A stretch of DNA of 11,004 bases. Source: JAYZDB01 sp036338025. Lineage in GTDB: Bacteria; Planctomycetota; UBA1135; UBA2386. Where the stretch lies: assembly GCA_036338025.1 (NCBI GenBank), contig JAYZDB010000118.1:1-11004 (forward strand), in the 5' to 3' direction. Shown here one piece after another: positions 6,478-11,004 of this stretch; positions within the stretch are counted from its first letter, which is position 1; every line of letters starts with the position of its first letter. Made by a program: the position numbers and the translations under genes. Below the pieces are notes generated by a model. It was not told the DNA's origin and made no database searches. It saw only the letters and a list, made by a program, of their open reading frames with translations.

Positions 6478-7806
6478 CTACTGTTCCCAGCCAGCACGAT
6501 ACTGGCGCCGGACCAGGGCGTTGGCGAGGTAGTCATCAAATTCCATCGCCGCACTATCCCAGGCCAACTTCTTGTCCGGGAAGTGTCCGGCCACGGTCCC
6601 CAATAAAACTGCCTCGGTCAGCGGTCCGGCGTAGGAAAACGGCGTTGAGGTTTCGCCCTCGCCACGGCAAGCATCCGTCCACTCGTGCCGGTGGTTCTTG
6701 CTCGGCACGGTCTTGATGTCGACCTGCATCTTCTCACCATTGCTGTAGAAGCGCGGCGGTGCCCAGTGCGGAATCACCATCACGCCCTTCTCCCCCACCA
6801 GGAAGGACCCTGCGCCCGGAAGCTTCGCACCCTTCGGCAACTGAGCCTTGGCGACGTCCTTGTTGGCGCGACCATCGGTCCAGCGGAACTTGATCGTCTC
6901 GGTCGTGTGTTCGCTACCAGGGAACTCGTAGTGGAAGTCGCCATTGGGCGCGAACATCTCCCGGAAGTGTTGCGGCCCCTTCGACACGACACTCGTGGGG
7001 GCACCGATACCCAAGGAAGTGAACACCGGATCGAAGATGTGACACCCCATGTCGCCGAGCGTGCCGCTGCCAAAATCCAGCCACCGACGCCACTGGCCCG
7101 GGTGATAGATTCTCGACACGTAGGGGCGGGCCTTGGCGACCCCGAGCCACAGGTCCCAGTTGAGGTTCGCCGGCACCCGGTCCTTCTTGTCAGGCCGACC
7201 GGCAGCGTTGCCACCCCATGACTTGCCAACCCAGAGGTGCGCTTCACGGACCTTGCCGATCACCCCGGTACGCAGGGTGGCCACCACCGTGCGGTAGGCG
7301 GTGTGGCTGTGGATCTGTGTACCCATCTGCGTCACCAGCTTGTTTTCCGCCGCCAGCGTCGCCATCCGTCGACATTCGTACAGGTTGTGCGCAATGGGCT
7401 TCTGACAATAGACGTGCTTGCCGAGGCTCAGCGCCGCGATGGAAATAGCACCGTGCATGTGGTCGGGAGTCGCGACAACGACGGCATCGATGTCCTTGCC
7501 CAACTCATCAAACATCTTGCGGTAGTCAGCGTAGGTCTTGGCTTTGCCGTGCGACTTCGCAGCCCGTCCGAGATTCTTGGCATCCGTATCGCATAAGGCC
7601 ACGATGCGGACGTTCTTACCCGAGGAGACATTGCCGAGGTCGCTGCCTCCCATACCGCCGACGCCGACGCACGCCACGTTCAAGGTCTCGAGTGGCGTCG
7701 GCTGCAGACACCTCGGTCCGAGCAGGGGCGCAACAGCCACTGCAGACCCAGTCGTTTGGATGAAGTAGCGTCGAGAAATCCGTTCGCGGACAGGTTCCAA
7801 AATCAC
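6478..7806 (-). CDS. Tat-exported Gfo/Idh/MocA family oxidoreductase
   Basis: A 442-residue NAD(P)-dependent oxidoreductase of the Gfo/Idh/MocA family. A twin-arginine signal SRRYFIQTTGSAVAVAPLLG (11-30) directs it outside the cytoplasm. The Rossmann fold starts at LNVACVGVGGMGG (42-54) with the dinucleotide-binding glycines, and Asp73 in ALCDTD is placed to contact the cofactor ribose. The family motif usually written EKP is CQKP here (134-137), a Gln variant seen in exported planctomycete members; Lys136 is kept. The C-terminal domain shows WDLWLGVAKARPY (217-229) and GTLGDMGCHIFDP (248-260). Tat export with a bound cofactor suggests a sugar or glycoside substrate, as in glucose-fructose oxidoreductase and 3-keto-glycoside-forming relatives; the actual substrate is unknown. 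The start is GTG (7804-7806) with GAGG at 7816-7819. It follows the receiver gene by 70 bases on the same strand. Confidence 0.94.
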   Translation of the reverse strand: MILEPVRERISRRYFIQTTGSAVAVAPLLGPRCLQPTPLETLNVACVGVGGMGGSDLGNVSSGKNVRIVALCDTDAKNLGRAAKSHGKAKTYADYRKMFDELGKDIDAVVVATPDHMHGAISIAALSLGKHVYCQKPIAHNLYECRRMATLAAENKLVTQMGTQIHSHTAYRTVVATLRTGVIGKVREAHLWVGKSWGGNAAGRPDKKDRVPANLNWDLWLGVAKARPYVSRIYHPGQWRRWLDFGSGTLGDMGCHIFDPVFTSLGIGAPTSVVSKGPQHFREMFAPNGDFHYEFPGSEHTTETIKFRWTDGRANKDVAKAQLPKGAKLPGAGSFLVGEKGVMVIPHWAPPRFYSNGEKMQVDIKTVPSKNHRHEWTDACRGEGETSTPFSYAGPLTEAVLLGTVAGHFPDKKLAWDSAAMEFDDYLANALVRRQYRAGWEQ

Positions 7807-7876
7807 GGGCAGTGGCCTCGGTTGGTCGGAGAGGAGAAAGCGGACAGCGAGAAACCGACGTGATTATGCCGGAGAC

Positions 7877-8305
7877 TCACGCGCCGTCCACGGTCGGGGC
7901 AGCATCGAGTTCACCACTCACGCGATCCTCCAGCAGCCTGCCGACGTGTTTGATCAACTCTTGAGGTGTGAAGGGCTTCTGGAGGATCGACTTCGAACCA
8001 ACCAACCCGCGACCGATCAAGTCTCCGCCGGCGTCGGAGGTCACATACAGGACGCCCAATCCCGGCCAGAATTCGGCGATTCCCGCCGCCAATTCCGGCC
8101 CGGTCATCCCCGGCATCGCGGCATCGGTAACCAACACGTCCGCGACACCTCCGGGAGGAGCAGAACGGACGTGCTGCAGCGCTGCCTCCGGAGTCGCCTG
8201 CTCAAGAACCTCAAACCCCCAGCGGGTAAGGATTCTGGCCATCAACTTGCGCACCAGATCCTCATTCTCAACCAGGAGGACACGCTTGACTCCGTCCATT
8301 GTCAT
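7877..8305 (-). CDS. Stand-alone receiver-domain (CheY-like) response regulator
   Basis: With the start chosen here the protein has 142 residues and is a single receiver domain. KRVLLVENEDLVRKLMARIL (7-26) supplies the acidic pocket (Glu13, Glu15), VLVTDAAMPGMTGPEL (57-72) the phospho-acceptor Asp61, Ser90 the switch Ser/Thr position and Lys110 in LQKPFTP the conserved lysine. The Glu-Asn-Glu pocket and MPGMTG loop resemble receivers normally attached to hybrid histidine kinases. There is no output domain, and no kinase gene is in the window, so it probably acts by protein contact or as a phosphotransfer step. Start choice is uncertain: ATG at 8303-8305 (with GGGGA nearby) or 8297-8299 puts the first strand at the N-terminus, while a GTG at 8381-8383 would overlap the hydrolase stop as GTGA and add 26 residues without recognisable features. 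Confidence 0.88.
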   Translation of the reverse strand: MTMDGVKRVLLVENEDLVRKLMARILTRWGFEVLEQATPEAALQHVRSAPPGGVADVLVTDAAMPGMTGPELAAGIAEFWPGLGVLYVTSDAGGDLIGRGLVGSKSILQKPFTPQELIKHVGRLLEDRVSGELDAAPTVDGA

Positions 8306-8310
8306 TGACG

Positions 8311-8356
8311 ATCCCCGGCTTGGTTGCTGCATTGTGACTCGGGCACGGCCGGGGAT
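8311..8356 (-). promoter_or_regulatory. Inverted repeat able to mask the receiver gene's ribosome binding site
   Basis: The plus-strand word ATCCCCGGC at 8311-8319 is the exact reverse complement of GCCGGGGAT at 8348-8356, giving 9-base arms and a 28-base loop. In the transcript the distal arm contains the GGGGA in front of the ATG at 8303-8305. A shorter competing pair, GGCAC (8342-8346) with GTGCC (8358-8362), overlaps the other arm. There is no U-tract, so a terminator is unlikely. Function is a guess. Confidence 0.3.
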
Positions 8357-8379
8357 TGTGCCAGCCAGGGCAAACCAAG

Positions 8380-9246
8380 TCACAGAGGTTTTTCTTCGAC
8401 TGGCTTAGGAATCATTCCCGGCAACCGCGCTTCACACCACCGCCACATCAAGTCGAAAACTTCCTGCTGTTCGGTCTCTTGGAACAGTTCGTGGTAGGCC
8501 TCCGGATAGAATTCGAGCCTTTTGTCCAAACTTGCAACAGTCTCGAAGAACACGCGCGTCGCTTCGGGCACGACGAGCGCATCCTGACCCGCGACCAGAC
8601 ACAGCAAGGGGATCCGCAGTTCCCGACCAGCAGCAAGGACTCGCCGCTGCGCAGCCAGGCATTCGGTGTACCAACGGACACTCGCGCGTCGGAGCGACAG
8701 CGGGTCTTGGAGCACCCGCTCAGCAACTGCCGGGTCGTGGCTGAGCCGATCCACCGGCACGCGTGCCGGCCGAGTCAAGCCCGGGCAGATCCAGGTCATG
8801 AGCCTGGCCATACCACGCTCCCAGACCGGCGGAACAAACTGGAGAGCGAAACCCGGACTCGACAGGATCAAACCGGCGAGCGAGGTCTGCAGACTCAGGA
8901 CCGCCTCGGTCGCAACCAGGCCTCCAAAGCTGTGGCCCACCAAGAAGAGCGGCAGGCCAGGACCTCGGCTGCGCGCCTCCTCCAGCACCCAGGCGAGATC
9001 CTGTCGATACTCGTCAAACCTCCGGATGTGTCCCCTTGGCCCGCCGGAGTTGCCATGCCCGCGTAGGTCAAACCCGAGGCAGTGACAGCGTGGAAACGCC
9101 GCAAACACGTGTGCATACCGGCCAGCATGCTCTGCAAAGCCGTGCACGAACACCAGGACGGCTACCGCATCGTCAGCCGGCTTCCAGTACATCGCGAGGT
9201 CTGGGCCGGTCTCGCGCTGCACTACGGAGTAGTCCGTGGGAGCCAC
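8380..9246 (-). CDS. Alpha/beta hydrolase, monoacylglycerol lipase / lysophospholipase type
   Basis: A 288-residue serine hydrolase of the Hydrolase_4 (PldB, monoacylglycerol lipase-like) group. Motifs in order: VFVHGFAEHAGRY (32-44) forming the oxyanion region, GFDLRGHGNSGGPRGH (58-73), the nucleophile elbow VGHSFGG (103-109) with Ser106, Asp222 in VAGQDALV and His252 in AYHELFQE, which completes the catalytic triad. The insert between 135 and 195 would be the lid. There is no signal peptide, so it is probably cytoplasmic and acts on acylglycerols, lysophospholipids or similar esters. The start is GTG (9244-9246): an in-frame stop at 9256-9258 leaves no earlier choice, and AGGGTGAG lies just before it. 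It is divergent from the DUF1080 gene and precedes the receiver gene on the same strand; no functional link between them is evident. Confidence 0.93.
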   Translation of the reverse strand: MAPTDYSVVQRETGPDLAMYWKPADDAVAVLVFVHGFAEHAGRYAHVFAAFPRCHCLGFDLRGHGNSGGPRGHIRRFDEYRQDLAWVLEEARSRGPGLPLFLVGHSFGGLVATEAVLSLQTSLAGLILSSPGFALQFVPPVWERGMARLMTWICPGLTRPARVPVDRLSHDPAVAERVLQDPLSLRRASVRWYTECLAAQRRVLAAGRELRIPLLCLVAGQDALVVPEATRVFFETVASLDKRLEFYPEAYHELFQETEQQEVFDLMWRWCEARLPGMIPKPVEEKPL

Positions 9247-9462
9247 GCTCTCACCCTAGCGCATCGGCCACTACGACGCCCAACTTCCTGGCCGGGCGGA
9301 CCCCGGCTGCTCGACACAACCGCACCAGCCCTCGTAAGGAACCGGCCGAGATCCCACCAATCCACCGGCCAGGTTCATCCTACCGTTGCCAACGGTGCCG
9401 TGACGGGGGACCATCAGGACATTCAAGAAACCCACGAGGTTTCCCCGCGAGACAACGCTGCC
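9247..9462. other. Divergent intergenic region between hydrolase and DUF1080 genes
   Basis: This 216-base region separates two divergent genes. It holds a 15-base palindrome (9382-9396) and an imperfect inverted repeat, GAACCGGCC (9339-9347) against GGCCAGGTTC (9367-9376, one bulged A). ACCGGCC also occurs as a direct repeat at 9341-9347 and 9364-9370. I see no clear -35/-10 pair. The DUF1080 frame is open through this region back to 9082, but those codons include the hydrolase antisense and lack a signal peptide, so they are not taken as coding. Confidence 0.6.
9382..9396. promoter_or_regulatory. 15-base perfect palindrome, candidate operator
   Basis: The sequence ACCGTTGCCAACGGT has 7-base arms that match exactly around a central C. 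It lies 66 bases upstream of the DUF1080 start codon and 135 bases from the hydrolase start, a position suited to a dimeric repressor or activator. No regulator gene of a helix-turn-helix family is in the window. It could also form a hairpin, though the loop would be too tight without opening the inner pairs. Confidence 0.35.
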
Positions 9463-10797
9463 ATGCAAAGATCCAGAGTCCTCGTCGCTGCACTCATCTC
9501 CCTCCTTTTCAGCGCCACCGCGACCGCCCAGGTCGAGGGCCCGGCACCCGCTGGATTCACCGCTCTGTTCAACGGCAAAGACCTCGCCGGCTGGTGGGGC
9601 CTAAAAACCGAGGATCCCGCGAAGTGGATGGCGCTGCCGAAGGACAAGTTGGATGCCAAGGTGGCAAAGAGCCTGGAGAACATCCGCAAGCACTGGCGTG
9701 CAGAGAACGGCACCCTGGTCAATGACGGCAAAGGCATGTTCCTGTCGACCAAGAAGAACTACGGCGACTTCGAACTTCGCCTGGATTACAAAACAGTGGC
9801 GAAGGCCGACAGCGGTATCTATCTGCGCGGCATCCCGCAGGTGCAGATCTGGGATTTCACCAAGGAAGGTGGCAAGTGGCACATCGGCGCTGACAAGGGT
9901 TCAGGCGGCCTGTGGAACAACAGCAAGGGCACGGTCGGCAAGGACCCGTCGGTGCTGGCTGACAAGCCATTCGGCGAGTGGAACCGTTTTCGCGTCTTCA
10001 TGGTCGGTGAACGGGTCACGGTCGTCCTCAACGGCAAACTGGTCGTCGACCATGTTCGCCTGGAGAACTACTTCAACCGCAAAGGCAACCTACCCAAGTC
10101 GGGTCCCGTCCAACTGCAGACCCACGGCGGCGAGATCTCCTGGCGCAACGTGTTCCTACGCGAGATCGCAGTTGAGGAAGCCAACGAGATCCTCGCCCAA
10201 GGTGGCATCAAACCGGACGGCGAGAAGTTTGTGTCGATCTTCCACGGCAAGAACCTGAATGGTTGGAAAGGCCCGATTCAAAACTACGAAGTCACCCAGG
10301 ACGGCACGGTCAAGTGCCGGAAGGGCAAAGGCGGCACGATCTACTGGGGCAAGGAGTACGGCGATTTCATTGCGCGCATGCAGATCAAGCTGCCGCCAGG
10401 CGGAAACAACGGACTCGCCATCCGCTACCCGGGTCGGGGTGACACCGCCTACGTCGGGATGTGCGAACTGCAGGTACTCGACAACACCGCCAAGAGATAC
10501 GCCAAGCTCAAGGATCAACAGTACCACGGCTCGGTCTACGGCCAGGTCGCAGCCCGCCGTGGTTTCCTTCGTCCCGTCGGTACCTGGAACTTCCAAGAAG
10601 TCACCGTCCAGGGTTCCCGGATCAAGGTCGAACTGAATGGCTACGTGATCCTCGACGCCGACATCCTGAAGGACACCGACTACATGTACGACAAGAACAA
10701 GTTCAAGGGCCGCACCCGGCAACGTGGCTACTTCGGTTTCGCCGGCCACGGAAACGCGGTGGAGTATCGAGCGGTTCGGGTCAAGGAACTCGACTAG
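9463..10797 (+). CDS. Secreted protein with two DUF1080 (3-keto-disaccharide hydrolase) domains
   Basis: A 444-residue exported protein. Residues 1-22 are a signal peptide (MQRSRVLVAALISLLFSATATA). Two copies of DUF1080 (PF06439), a concanavalin-like beta-sandwich, follow: domain 1 about 31-236 (GFTALFNGKDLAGWWG at 31-46, ADSGIYLRGIPQVQIWD at 115-131, FGEWNRFRV at 170-178) and domain 2 about 255-442 (FVSIFHGKNLNGWKG at 256-270, NNGLAIRYPG at 315-324, CELQVLDN at 334-341, RPVGTWNFQEV at 370-380, GFAGHGNAVEYRAVRVKEL at 425-443). Characterised family members cleave 3-keto-glycosides made by a dehydrogenase, so this protein probably acts on oxidised sugars in the periplasm or outside. The ATG at 9463 is chosen because it starts the signal peptide; no good Shine-Dalgarno sequence precedes it. 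Whether both domains are catalytic is unknown. It is a single-gene unit, ending at a hairpin. Confidence 0.94.
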   Translation: MQRSRVLVAALISLLFSATATAQVEGPAPAGFTALFNGKDLAGWWGLKTEDPAKWMALPKDKLDAKVAKSLENIRKHWRAENGTLVNDGKGMFLSTKKNYGDFELRLDYKTVAKADSGIYLRGIPQVQIWDFTKEGGKWHIGADKGSGGLWNNSKGTVGKDPSVLADKPFGEWNRFRVFMVGERVTVVLNGKLVVDHVRLENYFNRKGNLPKSGPVQLQTHGGEISWRNVFLREIAVEEANEILAQGGIKPDGEKFVSIFHGKNLNGWKGPIQNYEVTQDGTVKCRKGKGGTIYWGKEYGDFIARMQIKLPPGGNNGLAIRYPGRGDTAYVGMCELQVLDNTAKRYAKLKDQQYHGSVYGQVAARRGFLRPVGTWNFQEVTVQGSRIKVELNGYVILDADILKDTDYMYDKNKFKGRTRQRGYFGFAGHGNAVEYRAVRVKELD

Positions 10798-10799
10798 AA

Positions 10800-10849
10800 C
10801 TAGCCAAGCGCACATCTTGCGCCGGCATGGCGGCGCTCTTGGCGACTAG
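10800..10849. terminator. Nested hairpin between convergent genes, possible bidirectional terminator
   Basis: An outer pair, GCCAAG (10803-10808) with CTTGGC (10838-10843), encloses a perfect inner stem, GCGCCG (10819-10824) with CGGCGC (10831-10836), closed by a 6-base loop. CTAG at 10800-10803 and 10846-10849 could add flanking pairs. It fills the 48-base gap between two convergent stop codons. No T-tract follows on either strand, so it is not a textbook intrinsic terminator. Confidence 0.5.
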
Positions 10850-11004
10850 CCTCGCATCGCCAACTCGACAAGTCGGGCCAGGACCTTGTCTGAGTCAAAG
10901 TACTGTTCAACAAGGCGGCGAGCCGCGGAACAGTGTTGTCGGTAGTCCGACTCGATCTTCTTCAGACCCTCGACAGCTTCGGCGGGCGAAGAAAATGCGA
11001 GCAG
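10846..11004 (-). CDS. C-terminal end of a probable glycosyltransferase (GT4-like)
   Basis: Only the last 52 codons and the stop are in the window; the gene enters from the right edge. The tail reads LLAFSSPAEAVEGLKKIESD, then YRQHCSAARRLVEQYFDSDKV and LARLVELAMRG. The pattern of a short helix, a helix with CSAARRLVEQYFDSDKVL, and a final Leu-rich helix is what is usually seen at the end of group 1 (GT4) glycosyltransferases, where this helix packs back across the N-terminal domain. The catalytic region is outside the window, so the assignment rests on this pattern alone. The gene converges on the DUF1080 gene with a 48-base gap holding a hairpin. The stop codon is TAG at 10846-10848. Confidence 0.55.
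   Translation of the reverse strand: MLAFSSPAEAVEGLKKIESDYRQHCSAARRLVEQYFDSDKVLARLVELAMRG

Noticed and set aside
7818..7858. TCGGTT / AACCGA inverted repeat between the receiver and oxidoreductase genes
   Set aside because: Only 6-base arms with a 29-base loop and no T-tract; expected by chance in sequence of this composition.
9082..9462. Upstream extension of the DUF1080 frame by 127 codons
   Set aside because: It overlaps the start of the divergent hydrolase gene and would bury the signal peptide that begins at 9463.
1..11004. Search for mobile elements, CRISPR, tRNA or a defence system
   Set aside because: No transposase or integrase motifs, terminal inverted repeats with target duplications, regular spaced repeats or cloverleaf patterns were seen; the genes are typical planctomycete chromosomal content.

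Overview
The window is typical of a heterotrophic Planctomycetota bacterium with GC-rich DNA. The evidence is the gene content: a PSCyt2/PSD1 (DUF1549/DUF1553) protein, a Tat-exported DUF1501 protein, a PSCyt1-type haem domain, an exported Gfo/Idh/MocA oxidoreductase and a secreted double DUF1080 protein. These families are strongly expanded and often co-located in that phylum. I cannot name the genus from the sequence. There are 11 protein genes, two of them cut by the window edges. I saw no tRNA, rRNA, CRISPR array, insertion sequence or prophage.

Region 1 (1-5663, minus strand) is one tightly packed six-gene operon read right to left: ECF sigma factor (TTG start), a membrane anti-sigma-like protein without cysteines, a very basic secreted helical protein, the PSCyt2/PSD1 protein, the DUF1501 protein, and the start of a PSCyt1 haem protein. 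The first three junctions are stop/start overlaps (ATGA, TGATG, ATGA), and the next two gaps are 32 and 19 bases. The sigma/anti-sigma pair is therefore physically coupled to the exported set it probably controls. This is the most interesting part of the window.

Region 2 (5664-6474) is a 280-base divergent intergenic region followed by a plus-strand monohaem cytochrome c, probably a lipoprotein. It ends 3 bases from the convergent oxidoreductase gene.

Region 3 (6478-9246, minus strand) holds, in transcription order, an alpha/beta hydrolase of the monoacylglycerol-lipase type, a stand-alone receiver-domain protein, and a Tat-signal Gfo/Idh/MocA oxidoreductase. The spacer before the receiver gene can fold so as to hide its ribosome binding site, or the receiver may start further upstream in a GTGA overlap with the hydrolase stop.

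Region 4 (9247-11004) has a 216-base divergent region with a 15-base perfect palindrome, then a secreted protein with two DUF1080 (3-keto-glycoside hydrolase family) domains, a hairpin between convergent genes, and the last 52 codons of a probable glycosyltransferase on the minus strand.

Functionally, the exported oxidoreductase, the DUF1080 protein and the cytochrome would fit oxidation of glycosides to 3-keto sugars followed by bond cleavage. They are in separate transcription units here, so that link is inference. The DUF1501 and PSCyt2/PSD1 pair is a well-known planctomycete partnership of unsettled biochemical function.
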